A stretch of DNA of 64,000 nt from Pseudomonadota bacterium (GCA_023423895.1 JAFAER010000024.1:1-64000); one strand, 5' to 3'; shown: positions 15,787 to 24,879, counted from the stretch's first letter. Program-made: numbers and translations. The notes: generated by a model not told the origin, from the sequence alone.

Positions 15787-16911
15787 TCAGCCCGCGGCGC
15801 TCTTTGCTTTGGTGGCGCGAGCCTTGACCGTGCGGGACCCACGCTTCGGCCGCGGAGATGACGGTGCTGGTAGCGGGGCGCGTTGCCGCTCGGGCTCGTC
15901 GTCACGTTCTGCCCAGAACGCGGTCATCTTCGGCCAGAGGTTCTTCTGCGCGGCCTTCGAGACGACGGCGCCGACGTGCCCGCCAGGCAGCTTGTGGAGC
16001 ACCTTGTCCTTCGACCCGACGCGGTCGAGCAGCACGGCCGCGCTCTGCCACGGGACGATGTTGTCGTGCTCGAAGACGACGCAGCTCACGGGGCATGCGA
16101 TGTTCTCGAGACGGGCGGGGATGCTCGAGAGCGTGAACGTGCCCTGCATGAGGGCGTCGCCTCGGTAGAGCTGCTCGATGTACTGCTTGTAACACTCGCC
16201 GGGGAACGAGACGTTGTCGTTGCCCCAGGTCTCGATCGCGAGAAAGCCGTCGAGGAACTCGTCGTTCGCTGCGCGATCGATGACGCCGACGGCCTTGGCC
16301 ATCGTCAACGTCGGTCGGAGCAGGTGAAACGCACCCTGCATGAGCTGCCAGGGCACGTTGCCGAAGCCTTCGACGATCGAGCCGACGTTGAACTGCGGGC
16401 TTCGCGTCCAGATGGCAAGCGGGCCGTCATCGGTGAAGGAGACCGGCGCGGCGAGCAAGAGGAGCGACGCGATGTGCTCCGGCCGCGCCGCTGCATGGAT
16501 CGTCGCCAGCGTCCCACCGAGGCAATATCCGAGGACGTGCGTCTTGTTCCGCGGCGACGTGCGCGCCACGTGTCGGATCGCGCGGCCGAGATACTTGTCA
16601 CAGACGTCGTCGAACGTGACGAAGCGATCTTCGTCGCCCGGCGTACCCCAATCGATGCAGTAGACGTCGTGCCCGGCGGCGACGAGGTCTTCGGCCATGC
16701 TCTTGCCGGGCAAGAGGTCCATCACGTAGTGCCGATTGATGAGTGACGGCACGAGGAGGACGGGCGTCTGGAACCTTCGCGGTCTGCCTTCCGGCCTCCT
16801 GTAGCGGAGCAGGCGCCACTTGTTCTCGCGGTGAACGACGTCGGCCGGCGTGGAGCCGACCGGCGGCTTTGGCCGCGTGAGCAGAGAGGCGAGGTTCTTC
16901 AGACGTTTCAT
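15787..16911 (-). CDS. phaC: Class III-type poly(3-hydroxyalkanoate) synthase PhaC
   Basis: A 374-residue alpha/beta-hydrolase-fold polymerase that joins (R)-3-hydroxyacyl-CoA units into PHA. The length (about 355 in the family plus a basic tail) and the motifs fit class III/IV rather than the 560-residue class I enzymes. The lipase-like box is GYCLGG with nucleophile Cys130. Asp283 (EHDNIVPW) and His312 (LPGGHVGAVV) complete the triad. Conserved LVPSLINRHYVMDL and GHDVYCIDWG are present. The C-terminus is Lys/Arg/Pro-rich. An acyl-CoA ligase lies 83 bp upstream on the same strand and a short PhaE-like gene beyond it, so this is probably a PHA operon. Confidence 0.93.
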   Translation of the reverse strand: MKRLKNLASLLTRPKPPVGSTPADVVHRENKWRLLRYRRPEGRPRRFQTPVLLVPSLINRHYVMDLLPGKSMAEDLVAAGHDVYCIDWGTPGDEDRFVTFDDVCDKYLGRAIRHVARTSPRNKTHVLGYCLGGTLATIHAAARPEHIASLLLLAAPVSFTDDGPLAIWTRSPQFNVGSIVEGFGNVPWQLMQGAFHLLRPTLTMAKAVGVIDRAANDEFLDGFLAIETWGNDNVSFPGECYKQYIEQLYRGDALMQGTFTLSSIPARLENIACPVSCVVFEHDNIVPWQSAAVLLDRVGSKDKVLHKLPGGHVGAVVSKAAQKNLWPKMTAFWAERDDEPERQRAPLPAPSSPRPKRGSRTVKARATKAKSAAG

Positions 16912-16994
16912 GCCATGGACCGTCGGCTGTCAGATGCGCGCCGAGGGCACGCACCGTCTCCCGCGAGGGAACAGGTATAGCGCACGCTCTGCGT

Positions 16995-18788
16995 TCAAGC
17001 CTCTGCCACGTTGGAGCCGCCCACGCCATTCCTTCCGGGCTGGGGAGTGGCAGAACGCGTGTCCTCGTAGAGGCTCTCGAAGGTGTCGCGGAAGCGCTCG
17101 TAGATCTTCTTCCGGCGGATCTTGAGTGACGGCGTGAGGAGCTCCGCCTCCACCGTCAGCGGCTCGCTGATGAGGGCGAACTTCTTGATCGTCTCGAAGC
17201 TCGCGAGCTGCGTGTTCACCTGGTCGATGCGCTTCTGTACGAGCGCGCGCTTGGCCGCGTCGCGTGCCTCGGGCGCGACGTCCTTCAGCGACGCCTCGAC
17301 CGCCTCCTCGTTCAACCACACGCCGGCTACCAGGAACTTCTTCGAATCGCCGTAGACCACCACGTTCGCGATGAAGGGATCGTCGCGGAAGCGGAGCTCG
17401 ATGTTTGCCGGCGGAACGTTCTTGCCGCCCGCGGTGACGAGGATGTCCTTCTTGCGGTCGACGATCTGGAGGAAGCCGTCCTCGGTGAAGCGCCCGACGT
17501 CGCCGGTCTTGAACCAGCCGTCGTCGGTGAAGGCTTCACGCGTCGCGTCCGGATCCTTGTGATAGCCCGCGAAGACATTGGGGCCGCGGGCGAGGATCTC
17601 GCCGTCCTCGGCGAGGCGCAGCTCGACGGACGGGAAGGCCTTGCCGACGGAGTCGAAGCGGAAGGCATCGGGGCGGTTCATCGTGAGTGTCGGCGACGTC
17701 TCGGTGAGCCCGTAGCCTTCCACGAGGAGCACACCACACGAGTAGAAGAAGTCCTTCACCTCGCGCTTGAGACCGGCGCCGCCCGAGAGACAGAACGCGA
17801 GTCGGCCGCCCGTGGTCTCCTTGAACTTCGTGATGCGCGCCTCCGGGGTCGGCTCGTGCATCGCCTGGATGGCGAGCTTCTCCCAGTGCGAAGGGACGCT
17901 CATGAACACGCTCGGCTTGACCTCGGGCAGGCGCGCGAGGCAACCGGCAGGGTCGGAGAGGTACGACGTCCACCCGAGCGCATTGCCGATGTTGAGCTCG
18001 CCGAAGCCGAAGATGTGGCTCATCGGAAGCCAGAGGATGTCGACCGCGCCTTCCTCGAGCAGCGGAGCAAGGCACTTGAGCCAGTCCTGCCCGTTGGCGG
18101 CGACGTTCTTGTGCGTCAGCGGTACTCCCTTCGGGTTTCCGGAGGTGCCGCTCGTGTAGAGCATCACGGCGAACTGATCCATCGAGACGCCGTTCATCGT
18201 GCGCTCGAAGGCCTTGGGGTCTTCGCGCTCCTTGGCCGCGCCGATGTCGCGTGCGGCGCTGAACGTGACGACCTTGCGTGCGACGTCCTCGAAGGGCGGA
18301 ACGTTCACGCCTTTGCTGCGCAGAGACTCGTGCACGCGAGCGGCGTCGAGCTGATCGTCGAGAAGTACGACGCGTTCGACCGCGCCGAGCGCCGACCACG
18401 CTTCGAAGAGCCGTCCGAGAAGGGCGGGCGTGTCGACGAAGATCACCTTCGCGTCCGAGTGAGAGGCCACGTACGCGACCTGCTCCGGCGTCGATGCGGG
18501 ATAGATGGGGACCATCACGCCGCCGGCCGCCTGGATCGCGAGCGCTGCGCTTCCCCATTCGACCCGGTTCGGCGCATACACCGCAGAGCGATCGCCGCTC
18601 TTCGTGATGGTCGTCAGGAACAGTGCGAGCTCGCGGATCTGCTCGGCGAAAGCGCCCCACGTCACGGCGCGCCAGTCGTTCGTGCCCGGGACCGGCACCA
18701 TGAAGCGCACGCGCGTCTTGCGCTCGGCGAGCGTGTCGAACACGGCGCGCGGCGCGATCTTCATGTCGAGGTAGGGCGTGATGTCCAT
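16995..18788 (-). CDS. Long-chain fatty acid CoA ligase (AMP-binding)
   Basis: A 597-residue ANL-superfamily enzyme that activates a fatty acid to acyl-AMP and then acyl-CoA. The P-loop-like motif MLYTSGTSGNPKGVPLTHKN, the GYGLTETSP motif, the GDVGRF motif and the adenylation lysine region ELLTPSLKIRRKKI are all present. It resembles the long-chain (FadD15-like) group. ATG 18788 has an AGGAG 6 nt upstream, which decides the start over longer open-frame options. Placed between phaC and the PhaE-like gene, it may supply acyl-CoA precursors for storage polymer, though the specificity is unknown. Confidence 0.93.
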   Translation of the reverse strand: MDITPYLDMKIAPRAVFDTLAERKTRVRFMVPVPGTNDWRAVTWGAFAEQIRELALFLTTITKSGDRSAVYAPNRVEWGSAALAIQAAGGVMVPIYPASTPEQVAYVASHSDAKVIFVDTPALLGRLFEAWSALGAVERVVLLDDQLDAARVHESLRSKGVNVPPFEDVARKVVTFSAARDIGAAKEREDPKAFERTMNGVSMDQFAVMLYTSGTSGNPKGVPLTHKNVAANGQDWLKCLAPLLEEGAVDILWLPMSHIFGFGELNIGNALGWTSYLSDPAGCLARLPEVKPSVFMSVPSHWEKLAIQAMHEPTPEARITKFKETTGGRLAFCLSGGAGLKREVKDFFYSCGVLLVEGYGLTETSPTLTMNRPDAFRFDSVGKAFPSVELRLAEDGEILARGPNVFAGYHKDPDATREAFTDDGWFKTGDVGRFTEDGFLQIVDRKKDILVTAGGKNVPPANIELRFRDDPFIANVVVYGDSKKFLVAGVWLNEEAVEASLKDVAPEARDAAKRALVQKRIDQVNTQLASFETIKKFALISEPLTVEAELLTPSLKIRRKKIYERFRDTFESLYEDTRSATPQPGRNGVGGSNVAEA

Positions 18789-18950
18789 GGCATGCTCCTG
18801 ATTCTTTCCGTCGTGGTCGTCGTTTCCGAACACTGCGTTCGCGCGACTCGCGCGACACGCGACTCCGGAAGGTCGTACAGGCCCCCCGGCCTTCACTCGT
18901 CGAGGTGCGTTCGCGACCAGCTCCCCCGAGAGCCGGCACGCGAGGCGCCG

Positions 18951-19253
18951 TCAGGATCGACTGCTCTTCTCGGCGTTCGTCAGCTCCGCGAGCCGCTCCT
19001 CGAGATCGATCATCCGACTCTCGATCTGGTGAAGGACGTGGAGAGTGCGCTCCTGATCGCGCTTGGTGGCGAGGCCGAGATGGCCAACCCAGCTCGATGC
19101 GGCCTTGTCGTAGGCGGCCTTCGCCTTCATCGCTCCGCCGAGCATCATCCCGCTCGGTGCGAGCAAGAGCGGGCTCTTCATCCACTGCTCGAGGTACTTC
19201 GCCGTCGCGTCTTCCCAGGCGTAGAAACTCTTCTTCCACAGGTCCCAGATCAT
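18951..19253 (-). CDS. Short PhaE-like / phasin-like PHA-associated protein
   Basis: A 100-residue protein. ATG 19253 has an AGGAG 9 nt upstream. It starts MIWDLWKKSFYAWEDATAKY, has a Pro- and Met-containing middle, and ends in an amphipathic heptad-rich helix (LHVLHQIESRMIDLEERLAE). This N-terminal helix plus C-terminal leucine-rich helix layout is like the ends of PhaE, the second subunit of class III synthases, but PhaE is over 300 residues and this lacks the middle. It probably binds PhaC or the granule surface. It sits two genes from phaC in the same orientation. Confidence 0.7.
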   Translation of the reverse strand: MIWDLWKKSFYAWEDATAKYLEQWMKSPLLLAPSGMMLGGAMKAKAAYDKAASSWVGHLGLATKRDQERTLHVLHQIESRMIDLEERLAELTNAEKSSRS

Positions 19254-19327
19254 CGGGGGTTCTCCTCTCGGTTTCGGCCGCTGGCGTCGGCCGCTGTAAG
19301 TTCGTCCGCTTCGCCGACGCGTCGCGG

Positions 19328-20179
19328 TCAGGGGGCGAGGCCGAGCCTCCGCAGCTCGCTCGCGACCGTGAAGTCCTCGTCGGGCTCTTCGAGCTTGCTC
19401 GTGGCGCGCGTGATCTCGCCGAGACATTCGAAGAGAAAGCTCGTCTGCCGCTGCGTCGTGACCTGCCCGGCGGCTGGAGAGATCGTCACCTTCGTCTTCA
19501 CACGCAGCGCTTGCAGGACGGTGAGGTCGGGGAGAGACACCTCACCGGCCGCATCGACCTTCACCTCGTACGTATCGCGGCCTGCATATGGCAGTCCGCG
19601 GAAGGTGCCATTTTCGACCTCACCCGTTGTCGAGTAGGCGACGCCGGGAGCGAGAGGAAAGCGGTAGAGCGCGATCGGCGTCTTGTAGACGAGCAGCGTC
19701 TTGTTCGGATCGTCCGGCGACGCAGAGGCGACGCCGTGAAGGGAGAAGGCGTTTGCGTCGTGGGTGTAGATGCCTTCGGTCGTCCCCCCTGCATCGATCG
19801 GCGTGACGATCGCGTCCTTCAAGCCGGCGAACTCGGCCGCGTACCACTTGCCCTCGAGCTTATGCGCGGAGATGCGAACGACCTGGTCGTCCGCGAAGTC
19901 TACGCCGAGCGCCCACGTCCGTTTGCCGTCGCGCTCCGCGCCGATGAGGTCCACGGTCCGCTCCTTACCTGCGGGAGACACGAGGTACGTCGCGGGGATC
20001 CCGATTGACGGCGCGAGCTCGTGGGACTCGATCTTGCCGTCGAGGTTCGGGACGCAGGGGAGCGGCTCGACTTCCGGCGAGACGTAGCTGGTCTTCGTAG
20101 GCGGCGGCGTCTCGTTCTCGCCACATGCAGCGACGACGAGGACACCGACGCCGATCAGGAGGAGGGAGAAGGAGCGCAT
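19328..20179 (-). CDS. Secreted lipoprotein, paralogue of the one at 22835-23851
   Basis: A 283-residue lipoprotein with signal and lipobox VVAAC. The mature domain starts CVPNLDGKIESHEL and includes HKLEGKWYAAEFAGL, FPLAPGVAYSTTGEVENGTF and VTTQRQTSFLFECLGEITRA. The same landmarks in the same order appear in the protein at 22835-23851 (CTPNKDGTITRDEV, LTGKWYAAKY, FPLAVGKTWKST, TYAFVTECYGNVASI), so the two are paralogues. The role is unknown; it is probably a beta-rich outer-envelope lipoprotein. The neighbouring barrel-like protein and lipoprotein hydrolase suggest one envelope cluster. Confidence 0.8.
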   Translation of the reverse strand: MRSFSLLLIGVGVLVVAACGENETPPPTKTSYVSPEVEPLPCVPNLDGKIESHELAPSIGIPATYLVSPAGKERTVDLIGAERDGKRTWALGVDFADDQVVRISAHKLEGKWYAAEFAGLKDAIVTPIDAGGTTEGIYTHDANAFSLHGVASASPDDPNKTLLVYKTPIALYRFPLAPGVAYSTTGEVENGTFRGLPYAGRDTYEVKVDAAGEVSLPDLTVLQALRVKTKVTISPAAGQVTTQRQTSFLFECLGEITRATSKLEEPDEDFTVASELRRLGLAP

Positions 20180-20209
20180 GGTCTTGCTCTGGCTCGGGTG
20201 GGCTCGATT

Positions 20210-21799
20210 TCAGAAGAGATAGTTCAGTCGCAAGCGAATGAGCTGGGCAGGTTTGGCGGACAAGTTTGCGACTGCGTTGTCGAAGCCTGCGAGGGGAAAG
20301 AGGACCGCGTAGTCGAGCGCGGCGAGGAACGCCTTCGTCTCGAAGACGAGCGACGGATCGATCTCGACGCCGAGCGGCGCCTTGCCGGACGGTGTCGACG
20401 ATTTCTCGACGGCGGTCGACGCGATCATGGCCGCGTGGGCGGAGACACGTGCGCTTTTCGCAGAGCTGATCGTGTAGCGCGCATGCGGACGCGCGTAGAC
20501 GGCGTCCGTCACGGCGCCGAGGATCTCGCGGAAGAGGATGCGGTCGATGCGGTAGTCGGGATGGAACCGGAAGTTGTCGATCCGGTTGTCCCGGCGCGGA
20601 TTCGCCTGCGGGCCGTCGAGGTCGCCTGGCTGGGTCGCCGGTGCGCCTGGCCGCTGGAGCACGCCGAAGCCAGGAGCCGGATCGCCGCTCGCATATCCGC
20701 CGTCGAGGCCGGCCGAAAATCGGCTCTCCGGCGCGCCGAAGTCGCTCTGCAGCGTCGCGCCGAGCTGCCGGCTCTTGACCGGATCACGCAGGAGGAGGCC
20801 GGGCACGAGCGAGCCTTGATCGACGGACGCCGTGAGCATCGCGGCCTCTGCCTCGATCCGTGCCCACGGGAACGTGAGTCGAAGCCAGCCGTCGAGCGCG
20901 CTCGCACGGTACCCGCGTGCCATGATGCCGGCGCCGCCGTTTGCGAACGGGTCGAGCGGTTGCGCCGTCGGAAGGTACGTTCCGGGCACGTCGTCCGACT
21001 GCCAGCGGTGCGTGATGTAGCTGCCGTATTCGACGGTCGTCTTGTCGGCCTTGCGCCGCCGCTCGCGGACCTCGTCGCTCTTCCAGTTGAGCCACGCGAA
21101 CGTGACCGTGCGCACGTTGGTCGTCCGTTCGAGATCGATCGTGCGGTTCTGGAGGGGGCGCCGGCCGAGGGGGCCCGTCGCGCTGAAGTCGTACGCGAGC
21201 GCCCAGATGTGGCCAGCCAGCGGCGTGATGAAGGCGACGCGATCCGACGCGTCCGCGCTGTCGCAGTCGAGGCAGTCGCCGCCGTTCGCGACCATGCCGA
21301 GACCCCAGTGCGTGCCCATGCGTCCGGCCGTCAAGAAGCCGAACGGGAGGAGGAGCTCACCCCAAGCGCGTCGGACGCGGATCACCTCGGCCGGCGACCG
21401 CTGCGTCGTGACCGCCGACGGGACACCTTCCGGAAGGCTGCCGAGCGCGACGTTGTCGAGCACGTCGAAGCGGGCCTTCACGCCGACCATCGAGCCGGGC
21501 GCATAGAGGGCGACGTCCGTGCGGAGCCGCATGTCCCAGTGGGTGAGCATCTGCGCGCGCGGGTCGGCCTGCGACACGGGGAAGAGAGGCACGCCCGACG
21601 GCGTCAGGCCGCGATCGAGGTCGAGGTTGTAGAGGGCCTCGCCTCGGGTGCGGAAGTAGCCGTTGACGTCCACCTCCGTCTTGTCGCGCGGAATGTAATC
21701 CTGGCCGATCTCGTGGAAGCCCGTTCCGCTTGCGTGCGGCGCAACAAGCATCGCGCACGCGAATGTTGCGGCGCAAAACGCGGAACGGAGATTCGTCAC
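20210..21799 (-). CDS. TIGR04551-like outer-membrane barrel protein
   Basis: A 529-residue exported protein. A signal peptide (to about residue 24) is followed by a long beta-rich sequence with alternating strands and short turns, ending NYLF with a terminal Phe as in outer-membrane barrels. TEVDVNGYFRTRGEALYNLD, GRMGTHWGLGMVANGG and NFRFHPDYRIDRILFREILG resemble the deltaproteobacterial/myxobacterial TIGR04551 group, whose function is not known. The start ATG overlaps the stop of the upstream hydrolase gene by 4 nt (ATGA type), so the two are translationally coupled. Confidence 0.8.
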   Translation of the reverse strand: MTNLRSAFCAATFACAMLVAPHASGTGFHEIGQDYIPRDKTEVDVNGYFRTRGEALYNLDLDRGLTPSGVPLFPVSQADPRAQMLTHWDMRLRTDVALYAPGSMVGVKARFDVLDNVALGSLPEGVPSAVTTQRSPAEVIRVRRAWGELLLPFGFLTAGRMGTHWGLGMVANGGDCLDCDSADASDRVAFITPLAGHIWALAYDFSATGPLGRRPLQNRTIDLERTTNVRTVTFAWLNWKSDEVRERRRKADKTTVEYGSYITHRWQSDDVPGTYLPTAQPLDPFANGGAGIMARGYRASALDGWLRLTFPWARIEAEAAMLTASVDQGSLVPGLLLRDPVKSRQLGATLQSDFGAPESRFSAGLDGGYASGDPAPGFGVLQRPGAPATQPGDLDGPQANPRRDNRIDNFRFHPDYRIDRILFREILGAVTDAVYARPHARYTISSAKSARVSAHAAMIASTAVEKSSTPSGKAPLGVEIDPSLVFETKAFLAALDYAVLFPLAGFDNAVANLSAKPAQLIRLRLNYLF

Positions 21800-22764
21800 G
21801 GCGCGCCGTCCTTTGCGGTGAGGAACGCAACGAGGTCGCGAGTCGATGCGTCACGCGCCTCGATCATCGGAAAGTGACCGCATCGCGGGTAGACGACGAG
21901 CTTCGAGCCGGGAAGCTCACGCGCGAGGCGCTCCCCGTACTTGAGCGGCGTGACGATGTCCTCGCGCCCCCAGAGAAGGAGCGTCGGCTTGTCGATCGTC
22001 CGATACTTCGCTTCGACCTCGGAGTACCGCTGGCCACGAACCGCCGCGAGAGCAGCCGCGACCGTGCCGGGGCGCTCGAGGGCGTCCTCGACGTCTTCGA
22101 CGAGGCGCTCCGTCACGTAGCCCTTGTCGTAGAACGCGAGCGCCATCCGCTCGTCGGCGCGCTGCTTGTAGTAGAGACCGAACAGCATCTCGCCGACGCC
22201 TTCGGCGCGGGCCCAGTGGAAGAACGTCGGGAGCTGGTCTTCGTAGACCCACGCGTCATACAGCGCGAGGCGCGTGAAGCGCTCCGGTGCCGCGAGCGTG
22301 GCCGCGAGCGCGACGGAGCTCCCCCAGGAGTGTGCGACGAGCGCAGTCTTTTGGATGCCGCGCTGTTCGAGGAGCTTCAGGAGGATGCGCGCCTGCGCTT
22401 CGGGTGAGTAGTCGCCTTCGGGTCGATCCGTCCAGCCGAACCCCTTCAGGTCCAGCGCAACGACTCGATGGGTCTTCGCGAGCACCGGGATGACCGGACT
22501 CCAGGCCTCGATCGCCGACGCGAAGCCGTGGACCAGGACGACGGTCGGCTTCTCGACCGCGGGAGCAGGTGCTTCGTCGCTCTCGCGCTTCGGTTCGGCG
22601 GCGGCGGGCGCGGCTTCGGTGTCGAGGTAGCGAACACGGGCGCCCTCGATGTCCGCGAAGCGCGCGTCGCGCGGCTCGCCCGGCATCGGGCCCTTGTGAA
22701 AGGAGAGACAGCCGACGAGCACGGGGACGAGGAGGACGAGCGGCCAGAGGTCACGAAGAAGCAT
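21796..22764 (-). CDS. Alpha/beta hydrolase lipoprotein
   Basis: A 322-residue protein. The signal ends in the lipobox VLVGC, so the enzyme is anchored outside the inner membrane. The hydrolase fold shows VVLVHGFASAIEAW (oxyanion region), nucleophile Ser in VAHSWGSSVALA, Asp in LLLWGREDIVTPL and His in YPRCGHFPMIEA. An Ala/Pro/Glu linker joins the lipid anchor to the domain. The substrate is unknown; small esters or amides are likely. It is coupled to the barrel-protein gene downstream and follows a paralogous lipoprotein gene by 70 bp, suggesting one envelope operon. Confidence 0.88.
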   Translation of the reverse strand: MLLRDLWPLVLLVPVLVGCLSFHKGPMPGEPRDARFADIEGARVRYLDTEAAPAAAEPKRESDEAPAPAVEKPTVVLVHGFASAIEAWSPVIPVLAKTHRVVALDLKGFGWTDRPEGDYSPEAQARILLKLLEQRGIQKTALVAHSWGSSVALAATLAAPERFTRLALYDAWVYEDQLPTFFHWARAEGVGEMLFGLYYKQRADERMALAFYDKGYVTERLVEDVEDALERPGTVAAALAAVRGQRYSEVEAKYRTIDKPTLLLWGREDIVTPLKYGERLARELPGSKLVVYPRCGHFPMIEARDASTRDLVAFLTAKDGAP

Positions 22765-22834
22765 CAGGGTCCAGGGCTCCAGACTCCAGGCTCCAGCGGC
22801 GAGAGACGCAGGTTGCAGAGGGGACGACGGACGT

Positions 22835-23851
22835 TCACGGCGCGATCCTCCGCACCTCGACGGCGCGCGTGAATTCGACGTCCGACTCGTTGTCCTGCGA
22901 CGCGATGCTCGCGACGTTGCCGTAACACTCGGTGACGAACGCGTAGGTTCGGACTTTCGTAACGGAGATGCCGTACGTCCTCGTGAGATCGACGCGTACG
23001 CGGAGGACGTCGAACTTGCCGAGCGGTGTGATCAGCTCGCCCCTCGCATCGACCTGCGCCGAGTAGTCTTCCTTGTACCCGAGGCCCTGGTAGATGCCCT
23101 GGGCGAACCCGGTCACGGTCGTGGTGCTCTTCCACGTCTTGCCGACCGCCAGCGGGAACTCGAGCATCGACACGGGCGGGTCGTTCGTCAGCTCCGTCTT
23201 GTAGAGGCCGTCGTCGGGCGAGACGACGCCGCGGAGCGAGAGCGCGCCGGGACCGCTCTCGAAGACGCCGATGAGGTCGGACGACTTCCGGAGCTGCGTC
23301 GCGTAGGTCGCGTTGCTGTACTTCGCGGCGTACCACTTGCCGGTGAGCGGCAGCGTCTCGACGAGCACGCTCGAGTCGTTCGGCAGCGCTGCGGACAGAT
23401 CCCACTTCCGCAGTCCGTTGCCCAAGTCCACCCCGGCGGTCGAGATGTCGACGTTCTCGGCGACGCGGAACGTCGCGCGGAGCCCGGCCTGGATCGGGAC
23501 CTCGTCGCGCGTGATGGTTCCGTCCTTGTTCGGCGTGCAGCCGGGAACGGCGAGGCCTCCCCCGTCATCCGTCGGCGGTTCACCGTCGACGCCAGTCGTG
23601 CCGCCGTCTTCCGCGGTTCCGCTCGAGCCACTCGAGCCCGGCGCGGTGCCGTTGCCCTCGACGCATCGCCCGTCCGGGCCACACATGCCCGAGGCGCAGT
23701 CCGCGCCTACCCGGCATGCGCGCCCTTCGCTCTCCGAGCAGGCGATGCCGACGACCGAGACGATCGCGGCTACCCCGACGAACGCGACACGCGCGACGAA
23801 CCTGGGGACGACCTTGATGGCGGCTACCGAGCCATGGGAAGCGTTGCGCAC
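22835..23851 (-). CDS. Secreted lipoprotein, paralogue of the one at 19328-20179
   Basis: A 338-residue lipoprotein with lipobox VGIAC. After the anchor comes a small Cys motif (CRVGADCASGMCGPDGRC) of the kind often found at the head of myxobacterial lipoproteins, then a Gly/Ser/Asp linker, then a domain of about 230 residues shared with the protein at 19328-20179. It is the first gene of a minus-strand run 23851 to 19328 that also holds the hydrolase, the barrel protein and the paralogue. The function is unknown. Confidence 0.8.
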   Translation of the reverse strand: MRNASHGSVAAIKVVPRFVARVAFVGVAAIVSVVGIACSESEGRACRVGADCASGMCGPDGRCVEGNGTAPGSSGSSGTAEDGGTTGVDGEPPTDDGGGLAVPGCTPNKDGTITRDEVPIQAGLRATFRVAENVDISTAGVDLGNGLRKWDLSAALPNDSSVLVETLPLTGKWYAAKYSNATYATQLRKSSDLIGVFESGPGALSLRGVVSPDDGLYKTELTNDPPVSMLEFPLAVGKTWKSTTTVTGFAQGIYQGLGYKEDYSAQVDARGELITPLGKFDVLRVRVDLTRTYGISVTKVRTYAFVTECYGNVASIASQDNESDVEFTRAVEVRRIAP

Positions 23852-24095
23852 GGGATACCTCCAGGACGTTCAGCGGAAGCGAAGGCCGAAAGCCGAACGA
23901 TGACGAGCAGATGACTCAGGACGAGGACGCCCGGAAGCGCCACCTCCCGAAGCCTTGAGCCATGGCACCGGAAACGCACATCGGCAAGGCCCGGCGCTTC
24001 TGCGCCGAGAAGATGCGCGGCAGAGGGCAGGTTCGTCGCCTCGGCACCAATGACCTCGGTTTCACCAGACATGAGCGCCCTCAGCCAGTGCACCG

Positions 24096-24110
24096 TGTTG
24101 CGGTGCACAA
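24096..24110. promoter_or_regulatory. Candidate PhaR operator, upstream copy
   Basis: TGTTGCGGTGCACAA, a one-base-shorter relative of the palindrome at 24157. It also lies in a GCACCG/CGGTGC inverted repeat (24090-24106). It sits about 90 bp upstream of the phaR start. Confidence 0.5.
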
Positions 24111-24156
24111 TGGCGAGCGGATAGGTACGCCGCGGGAGCGCCTCGGTCAAGGCGAA

Positions 24157-24173
24157 TTGTTGCGATGCAACAA
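24157..24173. promoter_or_regulatory. Candidate PhaR operator at phaR promoter
   Basis: TTGTTGCGATGCAACAA is a perfect inverted repeat (TTGTTGC, 3-nt spacer, GCAACAA) ending 28 bp before the phaR start. PhaR proteins are known to repress their own gene and phasin genes by binding TGC-rich repeats. The same motif recurs upstream of the phasin gene at 24972, which supports the assignment. Confidence 0.7.
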
Positions 24174-24201
24174 CGTCGTCGTGCGCCTAGACTGCGCGCC
24201 G

Positions 24202-24879
24202 ATGCTGCTCGTGAAGAAGTACCCGAACCGCCGCCTCTACGACACGAGGCACAGCCGCTACATCACACTCGACGACCTCGAGAAGACGATCCGCGGCGGG
24301 GAGGACGTCACGATCCAGGATGCGCAGGACGGTCGCGACCTGACCCAGGAGACGCTCACGCAAATCATCCTCGACCGCGGGGGTGGCCGACTTCTTCCGG
24401 CATCGCTGCTCATGCGCCTCATTCGTCTCGACGACGCGGCGCTCGGGGAGTTCCTCACGCGCTACGTGAGCTGGGCGCTCGACCTGTACCTGCAGGCGAA
24501 AGATCGCGCCCGCGCGCTGTTGCCGCTGAATCCGCTCGCCACCGCGCCCTTCGCGGCGACGGACGCGCTCGCGCGACTCGTGCTCGGCGCGGCGCAGTGG
24601 GGCCGAGGCAATCCGGTCGACACTACCCAGGCGCCACCTCCTGCGGTACCAGCTCCCGCGCCGGTCGAGGAGCAGCCTCCGCCGATCGATCTCGTCGACG
24701 CGATGCCGGTGCCCGAGCCGCCGGCGCCCGCTACGTCCGCGGTGAACGTCGCCGACGAGATGGCCCGGCTCCGTCGCGAGATCGAGGCCTTGAAAGAGTC
24801 GGTGGGGGCAGGCGCGCGTCCTCGTGCGCGCACGACACCCAAGAAGCGCGCCGCCAAACGACCCGCGAAGCGCACCTGA
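24202..24879 (+). CDS. phaR: Polyhydroxyalkanoate synthesis regulator PhaR
   Basis: A 225-residue regulator. The N-terminal PHB-accumulation regulatory domain is complete: KKYPNRRLYDTRHSRYITLD, then GGEDVTIQDAQDGRDLTQET and TQIILDRG. The second region (about residues 60-115) carries the PHB-granule-binding-like helices. A Pro/Ala linker and a Lys/Arg-rich tail follow. In known systems PhaR represses phasin and its own gene and is titrated off DNA by nascent PHA granules. ATG 24202 directly precedes the conserved domain. Candidate operators lie just upstream, and the phasin gene follows 208 bp downstream with a similar operator. Confidence 0.9.
   Translation: MLLVKKYPNRRLYDTRHSRYITLDDLEKTIRGGEDVTIQDAQDGRDLTQETLTQIILDRGGGRLLPASLLMRLIRLDDAALGEFLTRYVSWALDLYLQAKDRARALLPLNPLATAPFAATDALARLVLGAAQWGRGNPVDTTQAPPPAVPAPAPVEEQPPPIDLVDAMPVPEPPAPATSAVNVADEMARLRREIEALKESVGAGARPRARTTPKKRAAKRPAKRT

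Larger units (their letters stand above)
23852..24201. other. Divergent intergenic region with PhaR operator sites
   Basis: About 350 bp between the minus-strand lipoprotein gene and phaR on the plus strand. It carries two copies of the TTGTTGC-type palindrome (24096-24110 and 24157-24173), annotated separately. I see no gene in it. Confidence 0.6.

Noticed and set aside
17559..19637. 692-codon plus-strand open frame over the acyl-CoA ligase and PhaE-like genes
   Set aside because: It is an antisense shadow of high-GC genes: Arg/Ala/Glu-rich with no domain, and the opposite strand carries clear ANL motifs.
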